In this document: positions 10,491-22,598 of the stretch, piece after piece | How the letters are laid out: each line of letters starts with the position of its first letter | How positions within the stretch are numbered: the stretch's first letter is position 1 | Assembly: GCF_016545825.1 (NCBI RefSeq) | Contig: NC_052618.1 | Coordinates: 37,332,196 to 37,396,195, forward strand | DNA length: 64,000 nucleotides | From: Eucalyptus grandis | Taxonomy: Eukaryota > Streptophyta > Magnoliopsida > Myrtales > Myrtaceae | Reading direction: 5' to 3' | Program-made: the position numbers and the translations under genes | Notes under the pieces: model-generated | The model's database searches: none | Told to the model about the DNA's origin: nothing | What the model saw: only the letters and a program-made list of their open reading frames with translations

Positions 10491-13273
10491 TGTCGCGACC
10501 AATTTTTTCGGGTTTGAACCACCTAGGGTTTGGCTAATGGATTGTTAAGCCTAAACTTAACTCGGGCTCTCCCAAGCCCATACCAATTCGCGACTTAGAT
10601 TCAAGTTCTTAACATGCAAATGATTTTCAATTAGGAGTCGCCACTAATCTATTTTTGGTGGGTCGATTAGAAACCCAAGTAAAGTAATGGGAGATTTACT
10701 TTACTCCTACGAACCAGAGATTATGGGTACGGGGACTTGGTTACACTAGATTTCTCTAATGCCCTTTCGGTACCTTTATCTTTTATTTTGAAAAAGTTGC
10801 AACCACCAATTTAACACTCAAGAAAGCAAATGAATAAATTGCAGGACTTACCTCATAGCAACGAAAGCATCTGCGTTGTTAGATCAGAATTCACATCAAC
10901 AACCCTAAATATGATTTCTAATTAACATGCAATTTCTCTTCTTCTTTTTTTCACTTAATTAATGAAAATCATGCAATATGCAATGCAGTATTAACTAAAT
11001 GATCTAATTCTAATGACATGCAATTTCAAATTAAATGAACCTAACAAAAATCACTAAATGACGTGCATTGTATGAACCTGATTCTATATGACAAGTGCAT
11101 GATGATTTTTTTTTAATTAATTGCCAAATAATTAAACATGCAATTCAAATTAAAATCTAGCAAACTAAATGGATTGATTTTATTTTTTTTATTTTGATTT
11201 TTTTAAAAAAATTCATGATAAATAGAATGCTTAACCTAAATATTCAAATAACCCTAAAACATGCAATATTCTAACTCAAACATATTTCAAGATAAATAAA
11301 GCAATCAAGACCAAAGAAAATCACACATCGTTCAGATCAAAGGATAATATTTCGCTAGTAAAATCGATAAATTGATCTTAAGCCTTAAAGATCAAAATAT
11401 CAATTTTATTCCCACTTGATTAATTATTTCATCTAAAGCCTTATGGATGAAATAAAAAATCCTGGCGCGGTTGCGAATCAGGAAATATATCCTAATTGAA
11501 AGTTATGTCTATCACTTATGGATATGAAACTAGATATAAATGGACATATGTTAGGCAATAAAATATCCAAATATACTAGAGATGTGCATCTTACCTAATT
11601 TGATGATATTCTTCCCAAGTTTGGACCAAGTATAATCGGACCGGGATCGCAATCGGCGGGCAACAAGGTAGTGGATGACAACTGGTAGTGGATCGTGGTG
11701 GCGATCGTACTGCAGACGGTGGTTCGGCTTGGACAGCAGCCAAGATGGTGGACTCACGGTGATGCCTCGATGATTTGTGACAAGTGATGGCTCACGAGGC
11801 GGTGGGGAGGTGCACGGCTAACTCCCAGTAGAGACTTCTCGGAATGCCTGCAACACTAGGAACTTGCAAAGACAATTAGGAGCAAGTGTAAACCTTTCTT
11901 TGTTTTCTTTTTATATATATGCACCAAGATCTATGGTGGAGGATGATGACTAAGTGGAGATTCCCTTGCTATGTGTACCCTCCTCAAGGTCCAGACGGTG
12001 GAGAAATTTTGACTGGCTTCGCTCGCTGGATTCGGATGCAATTCAATGGGAAATCTGGGTCTCGCTGAGCAGTGCGGACTTTGCTGGAAGCTGCTCACCG
12101 GCCTGGAATTGCTGGAGATTTCGGTTTCACTGCAAGGACTGACAAACCAAGCCAAAAATCACCGCTCTGCTTCGTCTCTCAGGGTATCCAGTTCTCTTTG
12201 TATTGATCTTCTGTTGACCTACAAAGAGAAAAAGAAGAAAGAATTTTGTTCTTTTTTGCATCCCCTACCAATTGTGGCCATCATTTTTTTTTATATCAAG
12301 GAATTCAACCAACATTAGAATATTTCAAAGAATGGCAACAGAATATATGAGAACCAAATTAACCAAAATTCTTAGCTAGCTTTCGATGTCACGTGTTTCC
12401 AAATTTGGACTTGTCGGACGGCAAGAGTGGGGATGGTCACCGTGGCTTGCAAATCACACTCGGGATCATCGAGAGCGGAGTCAATTCATGTGCGGTGGAA
12501 TCCTTTCTTCAGACGTGTAGATGTGTTCTCTGCTTCTTTGATCAGCACACATCTTTATAAATTTTTTTAATGTACCCACCGCCACATGTTGCTTGGATGA
12601 GCGTCAAGGTGGAGCAAATTGTAGGATTGAACTGCTGGGACTCGTGGCTCGCGGATGCTTCATCAGAGGGGATCACGATGCAGCTGAGGATGCTAGTGCA
12701 GCAGCTCGTCCCGGTGGTGGTCTCGCAGTGTGGGGCAGCGTTGCGAGCATGAGAGCGCGGCGATGTGGCCGGCGGGACTCACATGGCAAGGGAATCTCGA
12801 CCAAGCTTGGTGGAGCACTCTATCCCTCTCTTATCTCACGTGTGTGTCTGTGTTATTCAGAATTGCTCCCCCTCAATGTAGCCGTGTGGATTGATATGTG
12901 TGCCTCCCCAAACAAATTGCACGCGAGGTATTATATAGGTCTAAAAAATGTATCTCTACGGTATATATTTTTTCCTTTTTTTGTTCGCGCATGATACCCC
13001 TAAATATATCATTGAAATATATCCACCTTGTGCAATATTCCCCTTTTGTATTTTTCACATATTCTATCCAAAATTTTCCTTTTTGTTCGAAAATGCATAA
13101 ATGTGTGAAGAATCTGAACGGAATATGTGAAAAATTTTGCACTCGCCGTCGGTCCAATAAAATAAACAAAAATGTTCCTAAACTATATGCCGTGTGATTT
13201 TATTTTTTCAGGGATAAAATTAACCCCTAATTTTTAAATGTCTAAATGGGTCGCCAAAATTTAGGTGTCAACA
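10491..13273 (+). mobile_element. solo LTR, 2.78 kb, with 5-bp target duplication
   Basis: The segment starts TGTCGCGACC and ends GGTGTCAACA, so it has the TG...CA ends of an LTR. It is flanked by perfect 5-bp repeats TGACT (10486-10490 and 13274-13278). No gag-pol domain lies inside, which is the structure left when two LTRs recombine. Its first 400 bases share GAGTCGCCACTA, a following GATTAGAAACCC-like block and TTCGGTACCT with the LTR-like block beginning at 17673, so the two are related families. The interior has a GC-richer part (about 11640-11830 and 12400-12800). Short open frames within it are not credible genes. Confidence 0.8.
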
Positions 13274-13413
13274 TGACTCCAAGCATCAGCAAATGGCATT
13301 AGAGCATGGCAAGATTGGATCACATAAACTTGCTTAGATTTCAACAAGAAAATCAGATCTAGCAAGAGGCTGTTGCCATTTATCACCATAAATAACGTAT
13401 GAAACTTTAACAT

Positions 13414-13630
13414 TCATTTCAAGGCAGCATTGTTACACAACTCTTGAAGAATGAACTCCAAGCAGTCCAAAGTGCCCATTGTCAAACCAAAAGAAGTAGA
13501 TTTGCAGTTGTCAGCGATATGTTTGACACGTGGTTTTAGTATGCTACTCACATTCAAAATCTTCCACCAAATGTAAGTGGAGTCACTCTTAGGTTCAAAA
13601 GACCAAATACTTTGGTCCTTTAATAGATAA
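13414..13630 (-). pseudogene. LINE (non-LTR retrotransposon) polyprotein fragment
   Basis: The minus-strand translation contains STYIWWKILNVSSILKP followed by CKSTSFGLTMGTLDCL. This resembles the conserved region after reverse transcriptase in plant L1-type elements (pattern W-x-KIL-x-(LR)..., then a STSFWxDxW-like motif). Only about 70 residues remain. The fragment stops abruptly at 13630, where an LTR-like sequence (TGTAACGACC) begins. The open frame continues artificially into that LTR. Assignment is by motif memory. Confidence 0.55.
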
Positions 13631-16600
13631 TGTAACGACCTAGTCCATTGAGAGTGGGAGTGATTGTCAAGGCTTTGGAGCTCAGATAAAGTGTGGCTTT
13701 GACTCGAGGATCGCGAAGGGGACAAGAATGAACCGAATCTCACATCACCTAGGTGTGGTGAGGTCAATTGCCATATATGGGATGAAACTTGTCTAAACTT
13801 GTAACGAGGTCTTTTCTAGTTGGAGCCCAGAAGAACAAAGCCACACGGGCTTCAGTCCAAAGTGGACAATATCATCACGAGCAGGCTACGGCTTAATATT
13901 ATGGTACCAAAGCCAATAGCCCAATTAGAAGTGTGTGGCTTGGGGGCGAACTATGACATCCTCAATTCATACCCTTATCTAGATCGCGAGGAATGGACTA
14001 AGGACCAGCCGCCAATAACAAGGATAGGCTATGACTCAATCCTAGGGATTGTTCACGAGTTAACTAGCTAATAAGGGGTAAGGCGACTCGTGATCAAAGT
14101 TGAAATAGACCTGAGTGTTTGACCATGAAAGGATCGTTATGGGCGATCACGTGCTGTCATGAGTCATTCAATGGACATGTATAGATCAATTCATCTTGAG
14201 TATATACTAGTCGCGGGTGACGTCGCACGGTCAATGTACCATTCTTGAACAACCCTAATCCGATTCCGAACGACCATTAGTTCAGGGCAAGTTGATCGAT
14301 CCTACTTGATTACATTACCATTGAGGACTATTCATGGATCGACCAAGCTCCAATAAAAGTCACACTTGAAGCCTTGGACAAGCGTCGAACTCAATTCAAG
14401 TCTAGCTGTGCAAGCTTTGCCAATGCCACCCAAATTCGTATAGGTCATGTTAAAGCTATTTCAAATCGAAACTTAGCCACGAACCCTAGTTTGATTATGG
14501 GTGTCGATCGTAGATATTATCAAGACATTTCTATCTAATTGAAATGATATTAGCGAGCCCGTTAGTACATTAATTGAGAAATACGCTAATTCAAGGAAAT
14601 AGATTTTCGTAGACCTAGAGATGAGACCAATTTAGCTTTTTGAAATTTAATGAATAGGCGCCACTTTGAGAGGAACAAATAGGAAGACCAATTTAGTTTG
14701 AGCAACTAGGCTAGTCACTCATGAACTAAGAGCATTATTGGCCATTGATATTGAATGACAAGCTTGGCATGATGAAGGGTTGAGATTTCTTCTTGCCAAT
14801 CAAGTTTGGGGTCATCATGAATAAGAGACAATAATGCACCTTATATTAAATGTAATGGACACCCATCTCTTCTCTCATTTCTCCTTCTTCCTTAGGCTTC
14901 CTTTCTTTCTTTCTTTTCTATCCCTCTCCTTCTCGCTTGGTCAACCGCCCTCTCCTCTCCCCTCTCTTTTTCTCTTCCTCTTCTCTCCCTCAACTTGCCC
15001 GTCGCTTGCCCGTTCGCTTGTCCCAAGTGATATATGCCACATTTGTGGAAGATGGCACAGGAATGTGTCATGTCCAGCCTAGACAAGAGCCTGCTATAGG
15101 TATGGCTAGAAAGGCTATCATATAAGAAACTGTCCCAAGCGTCGGCTAGGGATGTAGATATAGCAACAGCAAGTGAGGCTACAATTTGGAGCTACACTGC
15201 AAAACAACCCCATCGGACCCCCAGCCAAGGAAGAGTTTATGCCCTTACCTAGGAAGAAGCTTAGAACTCCCAGACCGTGATCACAAATATGATCTCCTTA
15301 CAAGAATATGCTGCTTTCACATTATTCGATATGAGGGCCACACATTCATTTATGGCTGAATTGTTTGCAAAATGAGCTAAATTAGAACCTAAACTGTTAG
15401 AAATGATTCTTAATATTTCTACCCCATTGAGAGGTGAGTTGTTGTTCACCATAGGATGTCAAAGGCTTAAAATCAATATAAGTGCTCATGAGGAAATCAT
15501 AGACTTAGCTATTTTGGCCATGTATGACTTTGACGTCATCATAGGGATGGATTGGCTCGCTAGGCAATGACTTGTTGTAGATTGCCCTTGTAAAGTGATT
15601 CAATTTTGCCCACCCGACCATCCTAATTACAAGTTCATAGGAAACGGAGGAGGACCCTCCATACCCCTAGTCTCAGCACTTGAAGTAGCTCTACTTCTGA
15701 AGGAAGGTTGCCAAGGTTATTTAACGACAATGATGAATATGTCCGTTGAGGAATTAATGATAGAAGACATCATCGTGGTACAGGATTTTCCCGATATCTT
15801 TCCAAAGGAATTACTTGGGTTGCCCCCAGAACGAGAGATAGAGTTTGTTATCAAGTTAGCTCTTGGAACAGAGCGATTTCTAAGACCCCTTACTGAATGG
15901 TGTTATCAAAATTAAAGGAACTGAAGGTGCAATTGCAAGAATTGCTTGATAAAGGGTTCATCCGCCCTAGTGCATCCCTATGGGGTGTAATAGTCTTGTT
16001 TAGGAAGAAGGACGAATCGTTGCATGTTTGCATTGATTACGGGCAATTTAACCAAGCTATTATCAAGAATAAGTACCCATTGCCAATGATCGATGATTTG
16101 TTTGACAACTTTAAGGAGCTTCAATGTTTTCCAAGATAGAATTGAGATCAAGTTATCACCAATTAAGGATCAAGAAGGAAGATATTCCAAAGATAGCGTT
16201 CCAAACTTGATACGCTCACTATGAGTTTACAATGATGCCGTTTAGACTGACCAATGCCCCAACTGCTTTTATGGATATGATAAACCGAGTGTTTAGGACG
16301 AACTTGGATAGTTTCATTATAGTATTCATTTATGACATATCGGTATACTCAAAGGATCTGAGTGAGCATGAACAACACTTGAGTATGGTATTGCAGACTC
16401 TCCGAGAACATGTAGTATACACTAAATTCAGCAAGTGTGAGTTATGGCTCAACCAAGTAGTCTTTCTTAGACATGTAATATTAGAAGAAGGAATAGCAGT
16501 GGACCCAACAAAAATCGAGACAGTTATGAGCTGGCCAAGACAGACGACAATGATAGAATTTTGAAGTTTCCTAGGTTTGGCTAGATATTATTGACGATCC

Positions 16601-17672
16601 GTGGAAAGATTTTCTAGCATAGCCACTCTTTTGACAAGACTACTGAAGAAAGATTTAAAGTTCGAGTGGACAGACAAGTGTGAGAGAAGCTTCCAAGAAC
16701 TTAAGCGAAAGTTGACTACAACCCCAATTCTAACAATACCGTCTGGCTTAGGAGGTTATAAAATCTACAGTGATGCATCTCATAAAGGACTTGGCTGTGT
16801 ACTGATGCAACACGAAAGAGTGGTGGCCTATGCTTCTAGGCAACTAATGCCATACAAGTTGAATTATCCAACCCATGATTTAGAATTGGATGCAATCATC
16901 TTTGCTCTAAAGATTTGGAGACATTATTTGTATAAAGAAAAGTTAACGATTTACATGAACCACCAAAACCTGAAGTATTTGTTCTTTCAGAATGAATTAA
17001 ATATGAGGCAATGACGTTGGATGGAATTTCTCAAGAACTATGATTGCAATATTATTTACCACCTCAAGAAAGCCAACAAAGTAGCAAACGCTCTTAGTCA
17101 AAAATCAACTATTGCACAAGTGATGGTTCGAGAATGAAGTCTTCTTGAAGAAATTCAAGATTTGATGTATTGAGGTAAATCAGCTTTATGGTCTTTTGGC
17201 TATCCTTAGAAATGAACCAGAGGTGTGGTCAAATATTAAAGCATTGCAACAAGACGACCTCGAACTCTAGAAAATTCTAGGAGGAGTTTTAGAAAGGAAA
17301 AAGCTAGATTTTCAAGTAACCGAAGACAGAATATTGAAATTCTGTGGACAATTGTGCATAACCAATGATGCAAAACTAAAGGAGAAAATCTTGTCAGAAG
17401 CTCATCAAAGTAACTATAGCATACATCCAGGTAGTATGAAGATGTACTAGAATCTCCGAAAATATTATTGGTGGAATGTCGTGAAAGTTGATATCGTCAA
17501 ACACATCACCAAATGTTTGATATGTCAGCAAGTAAAGGCACAACATTGCAAGCCTAATGGATTACTTCAATCATTAGAAATACCAAGATGGAAATGGGAA
17601 CACATCACAATGGATTTCATCATGGGTTCTTAGGAGTCAAAGATGCCACGATTCTATTTGGTTAATAGTCAA
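13631..17672 (+). mobile_element. truncated, internally deleted Ty3/gypsy element (element 1)
   Basis: Begins with TGTAACGACC, which looks like an LTR 5' end, and runs through non-coding LTR-like DNA with a CT-rich tract (about 14870-15000). It then passes abruptly near 15015 into the gag zinc-knuckle region, so the PBS and most of gag are missing. Protease, reverse transcriptase, RNase H and the start of integrase follow. The copy is cut off inside integrase at about 17672, where another LTR-like block begins. No 3' LTR is present. Confidence 0.75.
15020..17672 (+). pseudogene. decayed gag-pol of gypsy element 1
   Basis: Order of remnants: a defective zinc knuckle CHICGRWHRNVSC (about 15035); a retropepsin-like region with LFDMRATHSF where active copies have a D-S/T-G site, followed by YDFDVIIGMDWLA (about 15330-15570); reverse transcriptase from IFPKELLGLPPERE (about 15800) through [20 protein letters not shown] and FIYDISVYSK (about 16330), where the usual DD pair is lost; RNase H with [20 protein letters not shown] (about 16760); and the integrase zinc finger with CLICQQVKAQHCKP (about 17515). 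The frame changes near 15890, 16140 and 16565. Several in-frame TGA/TAG codons occur, for example TGA at 16208 where the parallel element would have Arg. Not functional. Confidence 0.85.
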
Positions 17673-17855
17673 TTATCAGTGGGTATGCTAAACCTTAGTA
17701 AGTCTCATTGAGACCATACCCCCTCACAACGGGTTTATTCTATTATCTAATTGTTTAGAATAACCTAATGAGGACAAAAGTCGCCACTAGTCTTATTTTT
17801 GGGGATCAGCTAGAAAACCCAACGGAGGGTTGGAAGTAATTTCTCGATTTCTATG

Positions 17856-18828
17856 GGCAAAAGAACATCCAAAATACCAAAATTTGGCACAAAGGGATAC
17901 TTAAGTGCCAAAACTTACGAAAGGAAGACTTAAGTGCCACTTTTTATTAAAAATGACACTCTTGAGTGCCACATCCGATGAACCCCGCTGGAAATCCTAT
18001 GTAGCAATTTTTTATTAATTTTCTCGTTTACGTGGCTCGCCGGAAGGCTGACTTAGTATAAAAATGACGTCGTTTTAGTATAATTCGAATTTTAATATAA
18101 AATTAAATAAAATTAAAATTTAAAAAATAAATAATTAATTAATTAAAAAAATTAGGGGGAGGAGGAGGAGGGAGATAACCGGCATTTAAGGGCTTAGCCC
18201 TCGCCATTGCCGCCTCCCCTCCATCGTCGGAAAGGTAGGGGAGTGTCGGGGCAATCCCCGGTAGATGGCGGCTCTTGGCTCGGGCCGGGCAAGGGCCGAC
18301 GACCCTCACCGAATCAAGAGGAGGGCTGTGACCCTCGCCTTAGATCCGGGCGAGGGCACGCATGCCCTCGTTGCTGGTAGACTGGGGTTGCCGGCCCTCG
18401 ATTAGGGCTCGGCAGCCCCGGCTGACCCTCCCCCACCTTTTCGGCGACAAAGAAGGAGGCGGCGGCGGCAAAGGCCGAGCCCTCGGCCACGGCTACCTCC
18501 CTCCTCCTCCTCCCATTTAAAAAAAAAAATTAATTAATTATTTTTTAAAATTTAATTTAATTAATTATTGTATTAATTCTTTACCACGTCAAGTACCAAA
18601 ACGACATCGTTTTGACACTGTTTAGCCACATCGGTATGCAAAACGACGTCGTTTTACACACAGCTCGCTGGAAAATTGACACGTCAGCATTTTAGCCGAA
18701 TTTTCTCGCCAGTGGCACTTAAGTGATCAATTTTGCTCCGATTTTGGTACTTAAGTGTCACTTTTGTAACTTTTGGCACTTAAGTGTCATTTTGTGCCAA
18801 CTTTTGGCACTCCAAGTGTCCCGATGTC
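17856..18828. mobile_element. Mutator-like foldback with GC-rich core
   Basis: A 973-bp element flanked by ATTTCTATG (17847-17855) and ATTTCTACG (18829-18837), a 9-bp duplication with one mismatch. The terminal 35 bases of each side align in inverse orientation up to TTTGGCAC/GTTGGCAC. The inverted similarity continues through repeated CACTTAAGTG motifs, a GGCTCGCCGG-type block and AACGACGTCGTTTT. A second inverted pair surrounds the core (AGGGGGAGGAGGAGGAGGGA at about 18155 with CTCCCTCCTCCTCCTCCCAT at about 18500). The core (18180-18490) is very GC-rich. Removing the element restores a continuous host sequence related to the solo LTR. Same family as 5854-6450. Confidence 0.85.
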
Positions 18829-21740
18829 ATTTCTACGCAACTAGAGATTCTAGATTTTGGGACTTGGGTTACGCTAATATTTTTATTAGCGTTCTTCGGT
18901 ACCTCATGGTTCGTCATGTTTCCTAAGGTGTTCATGCATTTCTTTTAACTTTTTAAGGTGGATTATTCTAATTAAGCGATCGCGCATGGATAGTTGATTG
19001 CATGCAATTCTATTTCTAAGAAAAAGAAAAGAAAGCACACAATTTAAAGACTAGAAGGAAAGTAAACAATCAAGTAAGTAGTTTAAGGAAATCAATAAAT
19101 CTAACATGCAATCCTAATTGATGAACAAAAATAAAGCAAAAGAAACAAAACCCACACCTTGTCAAGTGTTTATACAGCACAAGAAAACCCGAAACATATA
19201 TCAAGGATGAATGGTATAACAATATGGTTGGATGGGACATTAACCTTCCATCGTCTTCCAGTCTTGAAGGACCTATATCTAATCCTAATCTAAAACTAAG
19301 ACTAGGTATATACAATAGGAAAGAAAAAATCATTCACGGCAAAAAAACAAACACAATCATGAAACAAACAAAAAGAAACAAGCACTTGAAACAAGATCCA
19401 AAATTAGCCAATTTGGGCCTTGAGTTTGGCCTTTGCAATTCATGCTTCAATCCCTTTAGACACCTATCCCAACTCATTTTCATGACTTACAGCCATTAGT
19501 GACCATTTGTGTTCTTGTATGGCCACTAACACTTATAAGTCCCAAAGACATCTTCTAAGTGAATCCCGAGGTTTATCCATAGAATCATGCATCGAACCTA
19601 GGCATACATCTAAAATCCACATGCATTGCTAGAATTAAACATGAAGGCAGGCCCTTAAGCCTTATTTCTCAAACAATCAATCTTAGTGAGCAAACATTGG
19701 ATCACTTATTCATTCAACAAGCGCCAATCACAATCATAGCCATTCGAGAAAGTAAACAAGTGAAGGATTATTGAAATTCAAATGATACTCAAAAGTCATA
19801 TGAAAAGCAATTATTAGTGAATTGTGAGACAACATGCTAATGGCATAGCAATAATGTGTCACAGCAATGGAAGGCATTTAGCCACCAAGGCTAACTCATG
19901 TGCAACGATGGGCACTCTGATCAAGTTTCGCAGGCGCCCTAAATATAGTCCAAACTTCGGACAACATCAATACTAAACTAAGAGCATAATTTGAAATTTT
20001 GGAATTCGAGGATGACGTTAAAAGTGTGTGCATTAGCATCAAGTTCAATTCAACAAAATAGGAAAATTCGAACAAATTCATGGTATTTGAAAAGACTGAA
20101 AAGCATACAAAAGTGCTTTTTATTTTATGAAAATTTTCTTTTGAATAGGTCAAAAAGTGAGGAACAAAGTTCATGAAGACACATGAAACAAATTCAGCAT
20201 GAAAATTGACCTAAAAAATTCTAGAAGAAAAGCACAGCAGAAAGTTGTAACACAACATCACAGAACGGGGCAAATAAAAAAAAAATAACCAACAAAATTG
20301 GAGAGGAATCCATGGACAAATTGTCCCAAGAAAATTACATAGCATAGAGAACACCACAAGGAAAAACTTTCGTAAAGAAAGTTTCCTAAAAAGAGCGATG
20401 TAAGAATTTATAAAAATTCAACAACTTGCAACATTACATCAGGAAATTAGCAAAACAACAAGGTAACATGATGAATAAAAGAGATTTAACCTAGTAAACA
20501 AGTTCTAAAAAATGTGAAATTTCACGTAGACAAAAGAGTGATAAACAAAGTTCATTGAGGGTTTGACTTAAGAATCTCTAACGAAAAGAATCACACAAAA
20601 ATAACAAAAGTCTGACTAAACGCAGTTCAGAATTTTACCTAAGTCGAATTTCTAACCTAATTTGGTAAAAATTAAAAAGGGGTCAAATGGTAAGCAAATC
20701 ATAAAATAGGTGGCATATGAAAGATCTAGACGAGTCCTAAGACTTCCTAAGAGGGCTCGAATTAAACGAGGTCAAATTGATGTTCATGAAGTCGCGCATG
20801 TCAGCCATTTGTGAAACAGAACATAATGCGTGATTAGTAACCTATAAGACCACTAGAACAATGCATGAAAAGCATGAAACTTGTACACAACGTAACGTTG
20901 GATGCAACAATGATTTGGGAAAAACATTTAGCCTTAAATTGAAATGCAAAGAAGTCATACAAGTCATTAACATTGCAAAATGACTTAGGGCTAAGGATGA
21001 CATGTTCAGCGAATTTCAATTGCAATTGCCCTAATTGATGCATGAATTTTGCATACCAAATGAGGTTTAAGTATGACATGCCATATATGAATGCAAAGCT
21101 TATAATACGTACTTCAAATGTTGAGAAGACATTGATGCATGATTTGGTCTTTAAGAGATCCAAACATATGTGTTTATGTAGGCTCATGATAAGACCCTAA
21201 TCCAAGATAACCATCATTGAACGTGCTTAATCTAGATGATCTAATGACATGTAAAAATCTTATGATAAATCTATATGCAAAATGCAACATGACGAACATT
21301 TTTCGAAACTTAATTTGAATCACACAATCCTATATGAAAATGGTAAAATAGAGGTATATTATGAAATGCACTAATTGCAATAGTATCTAAATGCATTCGT
21401 ACGATGATCAAATCATGCGAATCATACCTCTTTAAGACACACATGACATGTATTACAATACTCATGAAGGGTGTGGGGTCAAATGAACTCATCTACAACC
21501 TCAATTTCACACAAATGTAATTCGAACCAAGTGCAGGATAGACAAACCAAGGGTTGGCTTTTGATGATTTTACCTAAACAAAATATCTTCAAAAACATCC
21601 GGAAAAACGATATGTCTTAAATGAGAAAATTTCCTATAAACCTTGTGAAGAAAGTTTTTCTAAAATTTATGTACAAAAATCAGTACGAAAATGGCAAAAT
21701 AGAAATTCGGAACAAGTCAATATTACAATCAACATAAAAA

Positions 21741-21990
21741 CAACCGCAGAATCGACCGATTTTCTGACCACGAGTCCTCCGCAGGATAGACTTCAATAGC
21801 TTTGATTTGATAGATGCATGCCTTGAGTGGAAGTCATACGGTCATCGAGAAGCACCTCCGCAACCGCAGAATCGACCGATTTCGGAGGTGCTTCTCGATG
21901 ATCATATGACTTCCACTCAAGGCATGCATCTATCAAATCAAAGCTATTGAAGTCTATTTTCTATATTTCGGAGGACTCGTGGTCAGAAAA
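21741..21990. repeat. near-perfect palindrome with duplicated spacer
   Basis: The left arm 21760-21860 and right arm 21883-21990 are inverted copies of about 101 and 108 bases. They differ by one short indel (near 21782 versus 21961-21968) and about four substitutions. The 22-base loop (21861-21882) is identical to the 22 bases at 21741-21762 that lead into the left arm. Comparison with the inverted copy of the host block (about 44300-44440) shows the right arm and loop in the ancestral order, so the left arm is the added piece. Transcribed RNA would fold into a long hairpin. Confidence 0.9.
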
Positions 21991-22598
21991 GCTCATTTAC
22001 TACCTCGTTCAAGCCAAAACGGAAAGTCACAGAGACATGAAATTGCAGATCAATGAAGATTAAGTTCAATCAACCTCAAGTTCATGATCAGTGAACATCA
22101 AACCATAGCAAGCCACTCAATAATATCATCAATCTCAGATTTGAGCTTATTATGTAAATCTAAACTTGAATCCTAGCCTCGATCGGTTAAGCCGATCTCG
22201 CCTCATCAGATTCGAGGTTAAAATGTTTATCTCTTGCGTTTTCTTCGAGTTTAGACACGATTAGATGAAATGAACTTCATCGAAACACAATCGAAACTCT
22301 AAAGGATGGCAATTGTACCTCTGTGGATCACCAAGGGTTCGGATTGGGGACGAATGACCACTGATTTAATCACCAAGCTGAGCCAGTTTGATTAAGACCA
22401 GCCTTAAACCGCCGGAGTAAATTAGGCCACAGGAGCTAGTCTGACGGCTAATCCGTCAATCCCCAACCATAGCAAGGTCAAGGATGAGCTAGGAGAGATC
22501 AACGGGAGTTACACCGCCGATTTAGGTCGCCAAACCGACAATCAAGCCAATTGATGCAAAAACCAACTCAGTCGCTAGTTTCTTTAACCCACGAGAGA

